64,000 nucleotides of DNA. It comes from Rhizobium redzepovicii. Its GTDB lineage: Bacteria > Pseudomonadota > Alphaproteobacteria > Rhizobiales > Rhizobiaceae. Of the stretch, positions 26,583 through 35,158 are shown piece by piece. Position numbers and translations under genes: made by a program. The stretch's first letter is position 1; each line of letters starts with the position of its first letter. The DNA is taken from positions 86,782 through 150,781 of the forward strand of contig NZ_JAILYH010000019.1 in NCBI RefSeq assembly GCF_019793435.1, written 5' to 3'. The notes beneath the pieces were generated by a model. The model made no database searches and had not been told where the DNA came from. It was given only the letters and a program-made list of their open reading frames with translations.

Positions 26583-27572
26583 TCACAGCCCCGACGTCTG
26601 CTGCAATCTCCCCCGCGCCTCGATCATCGGGATCGCTTCGGAATAGCTGACACAGGCGACGTCCTCTCGGTGGCAGACGTCGCCGACCAGCCGGTCGAGG
26701 GCGCGCCAGTAGGCGCCGCCGTTCATCTCGACGAAGTGGAAGCCAAGCTGGAGCGGGATGCGGTTGCCGTTGTACTGGCGGTCGAAGGCTTGGGAGAAGG
26801 CGGCATAGGCGCGGTCCTCGAATTCTTTCGAATCCGCGCTGTCTTCCTCGCCCTTGGAGTGGCGCACGAAGAGATTGTAGTCCATGCCGATGATCGGTTT
26901 TTCGCTTGGGCCTTCAGGGATCAGCGGCAGGCCGAAGCGGATAATGCCGTCCTCCTCGACAGGCATAGCCGGGCCTTTGGTGACGAGGCTCGCGTCATAG
27001 CTGAAGCCCGCCTTCTTTTCGGCGGCGATCATGTCGGCGCCCGCGGTCGCGGAGAGGTAGGGGGCGCGGAAACCCTTGATGCCATGATCGACCAGATCCC
27101 GCCAGCCGGCCGGCTCGTCCAGACCGACGCCTTTCCAGGCATTCTTCAGGGTTGTGTGGAAGGTGGCGTATTCGGCCGACCAGTCGGCCTCGCTCCATTC
27201 GCGGCCATCGAAATGGCCGCAGGCGTGGCTCGATATGTCGTGACCTTCGAGATGGGCATGCCAGATATTGCCGAGGCGTTCGCGGATTTCGTCGTCGCTC
27301 TGGGCGAAGCCGACATTGGACTTTCCGCGTCTCTGGTGCGGCGCCCGGTAGGCCTTCTTCGCCGCCTCGTTCATCAGGAAGGTGCAGGAGAGGAAATAGG
27401 TGAAATGGGCGCCGTTCTTTGCCGCCATCTCGCGGCTTTTCAGCCAGAGCGCATTGTCGTGGGCGCCGTCGAAAGAGATGATGACCAGCTGTTTCGGCCG
27501 GTCGGCCGCCTCTGCCGTGACAGGCAGAATGAAGGAGGCAGCCAGACAGGCGGAGAGGAGAGGACGAGACAT
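26583..27572 (-). CDS. exported polysaccharide deacetylase-like protein
   Basis: The protein of about 329 residues begins with a signal peptide (SRPLLSACLAASFILPVTAEA) and is then a NodB-like carbohydrate esterase fold: LVIISFDGAHDN holds the catalytic and metal Asp, ISSHACGHFDG the metal His pair, and GFRAPYL the substrate-loop Arg. The substrate is unknown; chitin- or peptidoglycan-like polymers are possible. ATG 27572 is chosen over GTG 27578. It is divergent from the NnrU gene. Confidence 0.82.
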   Translation of the reverse strand: MSRPLLSACLAASFILPVTAEAADRPKQLVIISFDGAHDNALWLKSREMAAKNGAHFTYFLSCTFLMNEAAKKAYRAPHQRRGKSNVGFAQSDDEIRERLGNIWHAHLEGHDISSHACGHFDGREWSEADWSAEYATFHTTLKNAWKGVGLDEPAGWRDLVDHGIKGFRAPYLSATAGADMIAAEKKAGFSYDASLVTKGPAMPVEEDGIIRFGLPLIPEGPSEKPIIGMDYNLFVRHSKGEEDSADSKEFEDRAYAAFSQAFDRQYNGNRIPLQLGFHFVEMNGGAYWRALDRLVGDVCHREDVACVSYSEAIPMIEARGRLQQTSGL

Positions 27573-27694
27573 GGGCACCGCGACAATTTGTTCGCGGTTT
27601 CCCTCCGATAGAATTGCGGCGAAGCTGCGGTCTCAACTGGTATTTTTTCCCGCTAGCCGCTAAGCCATGACAAACGGCACGGAAGGGATCCGCC

Positions 27695-28279
27695 ATGGCA
27701 TTGCTTATCGTCGGCATCATACTTTTCCTCGGGGTGCATCTTTTGCGGGTGGTCGCCCCCGGCTTCCGCGCCTCGATGATCGCAAGCCTTGGCGAGAAGG
27801 GCTGGCGAGCGGCTTATTCCGTCGCGAGTCTCGCCACGCTGATCCTGTTGATCTACGGATTCGGCCAGGCCCGGCAGGTGACCGGCGTGCTTTACAATCC
27901 GCCGGTCTGGATGGCGCATATCACCATTACCTTGATGCTGATCGCGATGATCTGTCTGGTCGCCTCGCTGCTGCCGGCGGGGCACATTGCGACCAAGACC
28001 AAACATCCGATGGTGCTGTCGGTGAAGATCTGGGCGCTGGCGCATCTGCTCGCCAATGGCGAGACGTCGTCGGTGCTGCTGTTTGCAGCCTTTCTCGCCT
28101 GGGGCGTCATCCTGCGCATTTCGCTGAAACGGCGGCAGCGGGCGGGCGAGATCGTGCTCCGGCCGTTCGTGTCAGCCAAATACGATCTCTATGCGATCGT
28201 CATCGGCATCGTCGTCTGGGCGCTGATCATCTGGAAGCTGCACGAATGGCTGATCGGCGTTTCGCCGCTTGTGATGTAA
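27695..28279 (+). CDS. NnrU-family membrane protein
   Basis: The 194-residue protein has about six hydrophobic segments and the NnrU family traits GEKGWRAAYSVASL, WMAHITITLMLIAMI, and HPMVLSVKIWALAHLLANGE. In denitrifiers nnrU is needed for nitrite and NO metabolism and related ZISO proteins act in carotenoid isomerisation. No nitrogen-oxide genes are next to it here, so the role is open. The start ATG 27695 follows GGATCCGCC; no stronger site is seen. Confidence 0.85.
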   Translation: MALLIVGIILFLGVHLLRVVAPGFRASMIASLGEKGWRAAYSVASLATLILLIYGFGQARQVTGVLYNPPVWMAHITITLMLIAMICLVASLLPAGHIATKTKHPMVLSVKIWALAHLLANGETSSVLLFAAFLAWGVILRISLKRRQRAGEIVLRPFVSAKYDLYAIVIGIVVWALIIWKLHEWLIGVSPLVM

Positions 28280-28381
28280 CGAATCTTTCATATCCCCCTT
28301 ACAACTGCGGCAAAATGGGGTAGAAGGCCCGGCAATATGCATCTTGCATAGTATTGGGTATTTCCGCGGCCGGAGACGAGA

Positions 28382-29065
28382 ATGGCATTCAACGACGACA
28401 GCTTCATCCGTGAAGTCAATGAGGAATTGCGGTCCGACCAGATGAAGGGTGTCTGGCGCCGCTTTGGCCGCTATATCATCGTCGTCGCCATCCTGATCGT
28501 CGTCGGCACCGCCGGCAAGGTTCTCTATGAATATTGGGACGATACCCGCTCCTCCGGTGCCGGCGACCAGTTCCTGGCGGCGATGAAGCTTGCCGACGAG
28601 AACAAGAACGACGAAGCGCTGGCCGCGCTCGATAAGCTGGAAAAGGAAGGCCATGGCGCCTATCCGGTGCTGGCGCGCATGCGGGCGGCGACCGTTCAGG
28701 CGCAGAAGGGCGACGCTGCCACGGCGATCGCCGCCTTCAACGAGATCGGCAAGGATAATGGCGTTCCGGCCGCCGTGCGCGATGCCGCAAAAATGCGGGC
28801 CGGCTGGCTGCTGATCGAAAACGGCTCCTACGAACAGGTTTCGGCCGCGATCGAGGAAATGGCCGTGCCGGGCAACGCCTTCCGTCATTCGGCACGCGAA
28901 GCGCTCGGCCTTGCTTCTTATAAGGCCGGCAACATGGCGCAGGCGCGGCAATGGTTCCAGTCAATCGTCGACGATACCGACAGCCCGCGCAATGTTACCA
29001 ATCGCGCTCATATGATGCTTGATCTCATTACCGCATCCGGCAAGGCGCCCGCCGCGCAGGGCTGA
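28382..29065 (+). CDS. TPR-containing membrane-anchored protein (YfgM-like)
   Basis: The 227-residue protein has a short cytoplasmic N-terminus (FIREVNEELRSDQMKGVWRRFGRY), one transmembrane segment at about residues 30-46, and a periplasmic helical repeat region with TPR-like pairs (NKNDEALAALDKL; KGDAATAIAAFNEIGKD; KAGNMAQARQWFQSI). This matches the YfgM/PF09976 group, which assists periplasmic protein folding at the Sec translocon. In gammaproteobacteria the order is hisS-yfgM-bamB-der; here it lies 16 bp before der with no bamB between. Confidence 0.85.
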   Translation: MAFNDDSFIREVNEELRSDQMKGVWRRFGRYIIVVAILIVVGTAGKVLYEYWDDTRSSGAGDQFLAAMKLADENKNDEALAALDKLEKEGHGAYPVLARMRAATVQAQKGDAATAIAAFNEIGKDNGVPAAVRDAAKMRAGWLLIENGSYEQVSAAIEEMAVPGNAFRHSAREALGLASYKAGNMAQARQWFQSIVDDTDSPRNVTNRAHMMLDLITASGKAPAAQG

Positions 29066-29081
29066 GTTTTAAGGAAAAAGA

Positions 29082-30503
29082 ATGAGTTTCACGGTCGCGA
29101 TCGTCGGTCGTCCGAATGTCGGCAAGTCGACGCTTTTCAACCGCCTGGTGGGAAAGAAGCTGGCGCTTGTCGACGACACGCCAGGCGTGACCCGCGACCG
29201 CCGGCCGGGCGATGCGCGGCTGATGGGCCTGACCTTTACCATTATCGACACGGCCGGTCTGGAAGAGGCCGACGAAGAAAGCCTGCAGGGCCGGATGCGC
29301 GCCCAGACGGAAGCGGCAATCGACGAGGCCGATCTTTCGCTTTTCGTCGTCGATGCCAAGAACGGACTGACGCCCGTCGACACCGCGCTTGCCGAAATGC
29401 TGCGCCGGCGCGGCAAGCCGGTGGTGCTGGTCGCCAATAAATCCGAAGCGCGCGGCTCCGACAGCGGCTTCTATGACGCTTATACGCTCGGGCTCGGCGA
29501 GCCGACACCGATTTCGGCCGAACACGGCGAGGGCATGCTCGATCTGCGGGACGCGATCGTCGAGGCGATCGGCAAGGATCGCGCCTATGCCAAGGAGGAT
29601 GTCGCCGTCACCAACGTCGATATTTCCGAGGCCGCGGGTGAAGGCGACGACGAGGACGAAGAGCCCGTCTATGACGACACCAAGCCGCTCCGGGTGGCGA
29701 TCGTCGGCCGGCCGAATGCCGGAAAGTCGACGCTGATCAACCGTTTCCTCGGCGAGGACCGGCTTTTGACCGGGCCGGAGGCAGGCATCACCCGCGATTC
29801 CATTTCAGTCGAATGGGATTGGCGCGGCCGCACCATCAAAATGTTCGATACCGCAGGCATGCGCCGCAAGGCGCGGGTGACCGAGAAGCTGGAGAAGCTT
29901 TCCGTCGCCGACGCGCTGCGCGCCATCCGTTTTGCCGAAACCGTCGTCATCGTCTTCGACGCGACGATCCCTTTCGAGAAGCAGGATCTGCAGATCGTCG
30001 ATCTCGTGCTGCGCGAAGGCCGCGCGGCCGTGCTCGCCTTCAACAAGTGGGACATGATCGAAGACCGGCAGGCAGTGCTTGCGGATCTCCGCGAAAAGAC
30101 CGACCGGCTGCTGCCGCAGGCGCGCGGCATCCGCGCCGTGCCGATCTCCGGCCAAACCGGCTGGGGGCTCGACAAGCTGATGCAGTCGATCATCGACACG
30201 GACAGGGTCTGGAACAAGCGCATTTCGACGGCGAAGCTTAATCGCTGGCTGGAAACGCAGCAGATCCAGCATCCGCCACCGGCCGTGTCCGGCCGCCGGA
30301 TCAAGCTGAAATACATGACGCAGGTCAAGGCCCGCCCGCCGGCCTTCATGATCTCCTGCACCCGTTCGGACGCACTGCCGGAATCCTATACGCGCTATCT
30401 GATCAACGGCTTGCGCGCCGATTTCGACATGCCGAGCGTGCCGATCCGTATTCATTTCCGTTCAGCTGAGAATCCGTTCGAAGGCAAGAAGAGACGGACA
30501 TAG
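29082..30503 (+). CDS. der: ribosome-associated GTPase Der (EngA)
   Basis: The 473-residue protein has two tandem GTPase domains and a C-terminal KH-like domain, unique to Der, which is needed for 50S ribosome assembly. Domain 1 (residues 1-165): GRPNVGKST, DTPGVTRD, DTAG and NKSE at the G4 position where NKxD is usual. Domain 2 (about 205-370): GRPNAGKST, EAGITRD, DTAGMRRKARV and NKWD. An acidic linker (GEGDDEDEEP) separates them. A GGAAAAAG lies upstream of the ATG. It is probably co-transcribed with the TPR gene. Confidence 0.97.
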   Translation: MSFTVAIVGRPNVGKSTLFNRLVGKKLALVDDTPGVTRDRRPGDARLMGLTFTIIDTAGLEEADEESLQGRMRAQTEAAIDEADLSLFVVDAKNGLTPVDTALAEMLRRRGKPVVLVANKSEARGSDSGFYDAYTLGLGEPTPISAEHGEGMLDLRDAIVEAIGKDRAYAKEDVAVTNVDISEAAGEGDDEDEEPVYDDTKPLRVAIVGRPNAGKSTLINRFLGEDRLLTGPEAGITRDSISVEWDWRGRTIKMFDTAGMRRKARVTEKLEKLSVADALRAIRFAETVVIVFDATIPFEKQDLQIVDLVLREGRAAVLAFNKWDMIEDRQAVLADLREKTDRLLPQARGIRAVPISGQTGWGLDKLMQSIIDTDRVWNKRISTAKLNRWLETQQIQHPPPAVSGRRIKLKYMTQVKARPPAFMISCTRSDALPESYTRYLINGLRADFDMPSVPIRIHFRSAENPFEGKKRRT

Positions 30504-30536
30504 GGTTATTTTGGGGGCGTTGCCGGGGCCTGGGGC

Positions 30537-30685
30537 ACCCCCCTCTGCCCTGCCGGGCATCTCCCCCACAAGGGTGGAGATCGCCGGCGGATAGTATCTC
30601 CCCGAACAATCGATGTTGGAGCGAGCGGGTACCCCAGCCGATCTCCCCACTTGTGAGGAAATGCCCGTCAAGGCAGAGGGGGCGC
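30537..30685. repeat. palindromic intergenic repeat, family A (RIME-like)
   Basis: Arms at 30537-30583 and 30639-30685 are imperfect inverted copies. The left arm differs in three positions of 47 from the left arm of the element at 10904-11097. The spacer is 55 bases instead of 100. The right arm is more diverged. It follows the der gene and is part of a 427-bp gap (30504-30930) that otherwise holds only a hydrolase remnant. Confidence 0.8.
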
Positions 30686-30805
30686 CTCATGCGCACCCTA
30701 TGTCGGTCGTCCTGAACCTAAGCCGCGCTCTTATCCTGCGCTTCGCGCAGCGCCACGATATCGGCCTGTAGCGGGGTGAGATCCGCCGCGTCGTGGTCGC
30801 TCGCC

Positions 30806-30925
30806 GGCGTTCGCGTCACGTCGATGCGCTACAACGGCACGATCCACGATTTTGTGCCTTTGAACGCCATCGCCGAAATATCTGCTGCGCGCAGCGCGAT
30901 TGCCGTCGGGAACGGTACGAGCAGG
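30806..30925 (+). pseudogene. remnant of an alpha/beta hydrolase (C-terminal end only)
   Basis: The + strand encodes about 40 residues, including GVRVTSMRYNGTIHDFVPLN and AARSAIAV, that read like the C-terminus of a hormone-sensitive-lipase type esterase: 'AGV-x-V-T-x-x-x-Y-x-G-x-I-H-D-F' with the catalytic His. Nothing of the rest of the enzyme (oxyanion HGGG, GDSAGG) is present upstream, where a repeat and the der gene lie, and there is no start or stop fitting a gene. I read it as a truncated fossil next to the repeat. Confidence 0.6.
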
Positions 30926-30930
30926 GGAGA

Positions 30931-32112
30931 TCAGTCTGCGGAGGGGAGAGGCCCGGCGGTTTCGCCAGGCTTTCTGGTTCTAGGCAGCGATTTGGCAAAC
31001 TGCCAGGCCTTTTTCCATTTCGGCGTAATGACGCCGTTGGCGGCGCGGATATTGTTGATGAACTGCAGCGTCGCCGCTTCCCAGGAATATTGCATGGCAA
31101 GCTCGCGCGCCTTGATGCGCGAGGCGGAGAGGGCGGCAAGGCAGGCGGCTTGCAGGTTCTGGTCGAGCGCGCCGACCTCGCTGTCTTCGCCGATGATATC
31201 GAGCGGGCCGGTGACCGGATAGGCGGCGACCGGGACACCCGATGCCAGCGCTTCAAGGATCGTGTTGCCGAACGTGTCGGTGAGCGAGGGAAAGACGAAG
31301 ACATCGGCCTGGGCATAGGCTTTGGCCAGATCCTCGCCGAACTTCACACCGGTAAAGTGCACATCGGGATAGCGCTGCTCCAGTTCGGCTCGTGCCGGGC
31401 CGTCGCCGACCACTACCTTCGAACCGGGCAGGTCGAGATCGAGAAAGGCCGGCAGGTTCTTCTCCAGCGCCACGCGCCCGACTGTCATGAAGATCGGGCG
31501 CGGAAGGCCGAATGGCTGTTCCTCAAGCGGCATGGGATGGAATTGCGTGGCGTCGATACCCCGGGTCCAGGGCATCAGGTTCTTGATGCCGCGTGCCGAA
31601 AGCTCGCGAGCAAGACTCGGGGTGGCGACCATGCAGCCGGCGCCGCCATTATGGAACCAGCGCACGAAGGCATAAAGCCAGCTTTGCGGAATCGGCAGGC
31701 GGGCGGAAACATATTCGGGAAAGCGCGTGTGGTAGCTGGTGGAGAAGGGCATGCCCTTGCGCAGGCACCAGCGGCGGGCAGTCAGCCCCAGCGGCCCTTC
31801 CGTGGCGATATGCACGTAGGAGGGATTGTGTTTTTCGATCTCACGGGCGATGCGGCGGTAATTGGCGATCGACAGGCGGATCTCGGGATAAGTCGGGCAC
31901 GGGATGCTGTTGAAGCGCTCCGGCGTCACCATGGAAACAGCCACGCCCATCTTGGCCAGCTCGCGATTGGTGTTCTCGATCGAGCGCACAACGCCGTTGA
32001 CTTGCGGATGCCAGGCATCGGTGATGATCACCAACCGTTCGGGCAGGTTGCCGGCGGCTGTGGCATTGGCCCAGCTCTCGCTGTGATGAGTGTTTGCCGG
32101 ACGTTGCAGCAT
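30931..32112 (-). CDS. GT4-family glycosyltransferase
   Basis: The protein of about 393 residues has the GT-B fold: an N-terminal domain with VIITDAWHPQVNGVVRSIENT and SYHTRFPEYVSARLPIP, and a C-terminal donor domain with TVGRVALEKNL, VVVGDGPARAEL, VHFTGVKFGEDLAKAYAQADVFVFPS and the acidic motif DTFGNTILEALASG. Such sequences include alpha-mannosyl- and glucosyl/glucuronosyltransferases that make glycolipids (for instance Agt of Agrobacterium, active under phosphate limitation); acceptor and donor cannot be told here. ATG 32112 is chosen; a TTG at 32148 is possible. Confidence 0.83.
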   Translation of the reverse strand: MLQRPANTHHSESWANATAAGNLPERLVIITDAWHPQVNGVVRSIENTNRELAKMGVAVSMVTPERFNSIPCPTYPEIRLSIANYRRIAREIEKHNPSYVHIATEGPLGLTARRWCLRKGMPFSTSYHTRFPEYVSARLPIPQSWLYAFVRWFHNGGAGCMVATPSLARELSARGIKNLMPWTRGIDATQFHPMPLEEQPFGLPRPIFMTVGRVALEKNLPAFLDLDLPGSKVVVGDGPARAELEQRYPDVHFTGVKFGEDLAKAYAQADVFVFPSLTDTFGNTILEALASGVPVAAYPVTGPLDIIGEDSEVGALDQNLQAACLAALSASRIKARELAMQYSWEAATLQFINNIRAANGVITPKWKKAWQFAKSLPRTRKPGETAGPLPSAD

Positions 32113-32316
32113 GTCACGATTTCCATCCGCGTTGCATCGATATGCCAACGCTCAACCCCAAAGCGGGGTTCCGGAACGGCGATTCCCGCTTGCCTATTTT
32201 GAGGCATGACCATGATGGAAATATTACAGCCGCATGCCCGCGCTTGCAGGCCTTTCAGCGGCTCGATCCTCGCGAATATGTCAGCGGCCGATCGCGGTTT
32301 TCATGCGGAAAGAAGG

Positions 32317-32343
32317 ACGGCGCCGGTCGTGGACCGGCGCCGT
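32317..32343 (-). terminator. glnII terminator hairpin
   Basis: A perfect 12-bp stem (32317-32328 with 32332-32343) with a 3-base loop lies 8 bp after the glnII stop. On the minus strand the stem is followed by TCCTTCTTTCC, pyrimidine-rich but not a pure T run. Confidence 0.75.
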
Positions 32344-32351
32344 TTGGGAGG

Positions 32352-33392
32352 TTAAGCGGCAGCGGAAGCCGAGCTTGCAGTCGGAACTTCCGAAATCGTC
32401 TTCAGAACCTGGGAAGCGATCTGGTAGGGGCAGCCCTGCGAGTTCGGGCGGCGATCTTCCAGATAGCCCTTGTAGTCGTTCTTGACGAAGGAATGCGGGA
32501 CGCGGATCGAGGCGCCACGGTCGGCAACGCCGTAGGAGAACTTGTTCCACGGAGCCGTTTCGTGCTTGCCGGTCAGGCGCTTGTCGTTGTCAGGACCGTA
32601 AACGTCGATGTGGTCCATCAGGTTCTTTTCGAACTGCGCCATCAGTGCTTCGAAATAGGCCTTGCCGCCGACTTCGCGCATGTACTTGGTCGAGAAGTTG
32701 CAATGCATGCCCGAACCGTTCCAGTCGGTGTCGCCGAGCGGTTTGCAGTGATACTCGATGTCGATGCCGTATTTTTCGGTCAGGCGCTGCAGCAGGTAGC
32801 GTGCCATCCAGATCTGGTCGGCGGCCTTCTTGGAGCCCTTGCCGAAAATCTGGAATTCCCACTGGCCCTTGGCCACTTCGGCATTGATGCCTTCGTGGTT
32901 GATGCCGGCAGCCAGGCAGAGGTCGAGATGTTCTTCGACGATTTCGCGGGCGACGTCGCCGACGTTCGAATAGCCGACGCCGGTGTAGTAGGGGCCCTGC
33001 GGAGCCGGGTAGCCCTGCTCGGGGAAGCCGAGCGGACGGCCGTTCTGGTAGAAGAAGTATTCCTGTTCGAAGCCGAACCATGCATCTTCATCGTCGAGAA
33101 TGGTCGCGCGAGCGTTGCTCGGGTGCGGCGTGACGCCATCAGGCATCATGACTTCGCACATGACGAGCGCGCCGTTGGTGCGAGCCGGGTCGGGATAGAT
33201 GGCGACCGGCTTCAGCACGCAATCGGAGCTGCGGCCTTCGGCCTGCATGGTCGACGAACCGTCGAAGCCCCAGAGCGGAAGCTGTTCCAGCGTCGGGAAT
33301 ACGTCGAATTCCTTGATCTGCGTCTTGCCACGCAGGTTCGGTACCGGAGTGTACCCATCGAGCCAAATATACTCGAGCTTATATTTTGTCAT
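32352..33392 (-). CDS. glnII: glutamine synthetase II (eukaryotic type)
   Basis: The 346-residue enzyme makes glutamine from glutamate, ammonia and ATP. It is the short type II form found in rhizobia, Frankia and plants, without the adenylylation Tyr loop of GlnA. Motifs are LPLWGFDGSST near residue 45, FGFEQEYFF with metal-binding Glu residues, NHEGINAEVAKGQWEFQIFG, the glutamate-binding WNGSGMHCNFST and RGASIRVP. ATG 33392 (MTKYKLEYIWLDGYTP) is the family start; the frame is open further but those codons lie in the leader. Expression should depend on the sigma-54 promoter at 33484-33500 and on the divergent gstI. Confidence 0.96.
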   Translation of the reverse strand: MTKYKLEYIWLDGYTPVPNLRGKTQIKEFDVFPTLEQLPLWGFDGSSTMQAEGRSSDCVLKPVAIYPDPARTNGALVMCEVMMPDGVTPHPSNARATILDDEDAWFGFEQEYFFYQNGRPLGFPEQGYPAPQGPYYTGVGYSNVGDVAREIVEEHLDLCLAAGINHEGINAEVAKGQWEFQIFGKGSKKAADQIWMARYLLQRLTEKYGIDIEYHCKPLGDTDWNGSGMHCNFSTKYMREVGGKAYFEALMAQFEKNLMDHIDVYGPDNDKRLTGKHETAPWNKFSYGVADRGASIRVPHSFVKNDYKGYLEDRRPNSQGCPYQIASQVLKTISEVPTASSASAAA

Positions 33393-33483
33393 CGTGACTC
33401 TCTCAATGCTACGAAGGTGAGCAAATCCGGAGACGATCTCGGCGCGCAAGCGCACCCAACCGCCAGGGGATGCACCTTCAAAA

Positions 33484-33500
33484 GCACGTAGCGTGCCAGT
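33484..33500 (-). promoter_or_regulatory. sigma-54 (RpoN) promoter of glnII
   Basis: On the minus strand the sequence is CTGGCACGCTACGTGCT. It matches the -24/-12 consensus YTGGCACG-N4-TTGCW with one mismatch (G for the first T of TTGC). Transcription would begin near 33473, giving a leader of about 80 bases before the glnII ATG. The glnII genes of rhizobia are known to be NtrC/RpoN dependent. Confidence 0.85.
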
Positions 33501-33727
33501 TCGGCCGCCGGGACAAGAAAAATCGCAGGTCAGCCGGTCGGGATGAATTTTGCTTTTGCAAAAACCACCCCGTTTTGACGGCTGAAGGCCGTATCATCAG
33601 CAGGAAACTGAGTTTTCCGCTTGGAACCGGATGAAAATTTCGACGTTAGCCTGGCGTGATGAAGTGTTGAACAAATAGGCGGGCGCTTTCGCTGTAGACA
33701 GCATATCGATCAATCATAATATGGATA

Positions 33728-33764
33728 TGCATATAATTTGTGCAATTTGCATAAACTATGTGCA
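33728..33764. promoter_or_regulatory. tandem candidate NtrC binding sites
   Basis: Two 17-bp dyads of the form TGCA-N9-TGCA occur at 33728-33744 and 33748-33764. Their centres are exactly 20 bp apart, two helical turns. The NtrC consensus TGCACC-N5-GGTGCA has the same length and outer arms; the inner CC/GG bases are not kept. The sites are about 245-265 bp from the glnII sigma-54 promoter and the second overlaps the likely gstI promoter. In R. leguminosarum NtrC is reported to activate glnII and repress gstI, which this layout would explain. Confidence 0.65.
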
Positions 33765-33775
33765 TCGTGTTATGG
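33747..33775 (+). promoter_or_regulatory. possible gstI promoter
   Basis: TTGCAT at 33747-33752 and TTATGG at 33770-33775 are separated by 17 bp and could be -35 and -10 boxes of a housekeeping promoter. The match is moderate. The -35 box lies inside the second NtrC-like dyad. Confidence 0.4.
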
Positions 33776-33821
33776 TCCTGGCGTTAAATGTCGATGCGCC
33801 GAACTGAATGGAGGCGATCTC

Positions 33822-34013
33822 ATGCCCACCGGTTTCCATCGTGAATCCGCAACGATCTATCAGTTTCCTGTCAAGCCGCCGCGGGCCGCCAGCCGGTTCG
33901 AACGCGCCAAGCTGATGGAGCGCGAGGCCGCCGATATTTGCGACGCGGCGCTTGACAGTTGCTGGTACCATGACGAGGCGGTTCGCGAGACCGATCGGCC
34001 GACGAAGTCCTGA
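33822..34013 (+). CDS. gstI: glutamine synthetase translational inhibitor GstI (DUF2735)
   Basis: The 63-residue protein is divergent from glnII, 429 bp apart. Length, position and sequence (MPTGFHRESATIYQFP at the N-terminus, FERAKLMEREAADICDAALDSCWYHDEAV) fit GstI of R. leguminosarum, which lowers GSII synthesis by inhibiting translation of glnII mRNA, probably through its leader. GGAGGCG lies 6 bases before ATG 33822. An upstream in-frame ATG at 33738 is rejected because it would lie in the promoter. No DNA- or RNA-binding domain is obvious. Confidence 0.88.
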   Translation: MPTGFHRESATIYQFPVKPPRAASRFERAKLMEREAADICDAALDSCWYHDEAVRETDRPTKS

Positions 34014-34097
34014 GGTCCTACCCATTTTAACGGGTCAGCCGAGGAGGCGGGGGAGCGCCTCGTACATGGCATTCGTACCGAATTTCTATGCGCGGGC

Positions 34098-35018
34098 TTA
34101 GCCGCCATCCAATCCGAGTTTTTCCTTTGCCACCAATGCGCCGTGTTCGCTGACGACACGGGCTGCGACGCCTGCGGCGAAGCGGGCGGCGGCGGTCGCA
34201 TCCGCTGTTTCCAGATAGTGCGCAAGGAAGGCGCCGTTGAAGCTGTCGCCGGCACTGGTGGTATCGACCACTTGCTCGACCTTCTCGGCCGGAACGAAGC
34301 TCTCCTCGCCGGCGAAATTCAGCCTGACCCCGTCCGCGCCATTCTTGACGACGATATGGACAGCGCCCAGCGCGCGATAGCGGTGGACCGTCGCTTCAAT
34401 GGAATCGTCACCGAAATGGGCGGCTTCGTCGTCGAAGCTCGGCATGATGAGGACGGAGGAGCGTGCGCCCTCGCTGATCGTCGCGTGCATGATGTCATAG
34501 CTCGACCACAGGCGGGGCCGGATGTTCGGGTCGAACACCACAAGCTTGCCGGCGGCCTTGGCGCGGCGGATTTCGGCGAGCAGCGTTGCCGCGTCCTCCT
34601 GCGGCAGGATGGCAAGGGTGATGCCGGAGAAATAGACGAGGTCAGCGCTCTCCACCGCCTCGCGCAGGCTGTCGGGATCGGCGGCCAGGCTGCGGGCGGC
34701 CGAACTGTCGCGCCAGTAGCTGAAGGAGCGTTCGCCGTTCTTCAGATTGATCATGTAAAGGCCGGGCGTTTTACCCCTGATGCGGCGGATGAGGCTTGTG
34801 CCGATGCCCGCCTTGTCGATGAAGGCCACCATTTCATCCGACATGGCGTCGTCGCCAAGCGCCGTAAAATAATCGACCGACCAGTCGGGGCCAAGGCAGG
34901 CGCGGGCATACCAGGCGGTGTTGAAAGTATCGCCGGCGAAACCTTTGCGCAGCAGGCCGTCGCCTGCCTGCGAGAGTTCCACCATGCATTCACCGATCGA
35001 TAGAAACCGTCTGCTCAC
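34098..35018 (-). CDS. PfkB-family sugar kinase (2-keto-3-deoxygluconate kinase-like)
   Basis: The protein of about 306 residues begins RRFLSIGECMVELS and carries the PfkB signatures GFAGDTFNTAWY near residue 26 and DTTSAGDSFNGAFL near residue 245 with the catalytic Asp. Overall it resembles KdgK, which phosphorylates 2-keto-3-deoxygluconate. Start GTG 35018 is chosen because GGGAGG lies 7 bases upstream; the open frame extends further without a site. The gene ends convergently 84 bp from gstI. No pectin or hexuronate genes lie next to it, so the substrate is not certain. Confidence 0.8.
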   Translation of the reverse strand: MSRRFLSIGECMVELSQAGDGLLRKGFAGDTFNTAWYARACLGPDWSVDYFTALGDDAMSDEMVAFIDKAGIGTSLIRRIRGKTPGLYMINLKNGERSFSYWRDSSAARSLAADPDSLREAVESADLVYFSGITLAILPQEDAATLLAEIRRAKAAGKLVVFDPNIRPRLWSSYDIMHATISEGARSSVLIMPSFDDEAAHFGDDSIEATVHRYRALGAVHIVVKNGADGVRLNFAGEESFVPAEKVEQVVDTTSAGDSFNGAFLAHYLETADATAAARFAAGVAARVVSEHGALVAKEKLGLDGG

Positions 35019-35108
35019 CTTGTCCTCCCGCACTGCTCTTAATCGCTGATACGCGGAGCCAGGCGGAGTGACAAGCGTTGATATATGGATGCCGATATCG
35101 CAGGAGGT

Positions 35109-35143
35109 AAAAGCCCGCCTTCGCGAACATGGCGAAGGCGGGC
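35109..35143 (-). terminator. rho-independent terminator of the small exported protein gene
   Basis: A 12-bp perfect stem, 35113-35124 with 35132-35143, with a 7-base loop, is followed on the minus strand by TTTT (35109-35112). It lies 15 bp after the stop of the gene at 35159. Confidence 0.85.
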
Positions 35144-35158
35144 GGCGGCGGGGGCTGC

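Noticed and set aside
30718..30790. Minus-strand tail reading TPLQADIVALREAQDKSAA before a stop
   Set aside because: It looks like a plausible C-terminus but overlaps the start of the hydrolase remnant region and has no supported upstream gene; too short to call.
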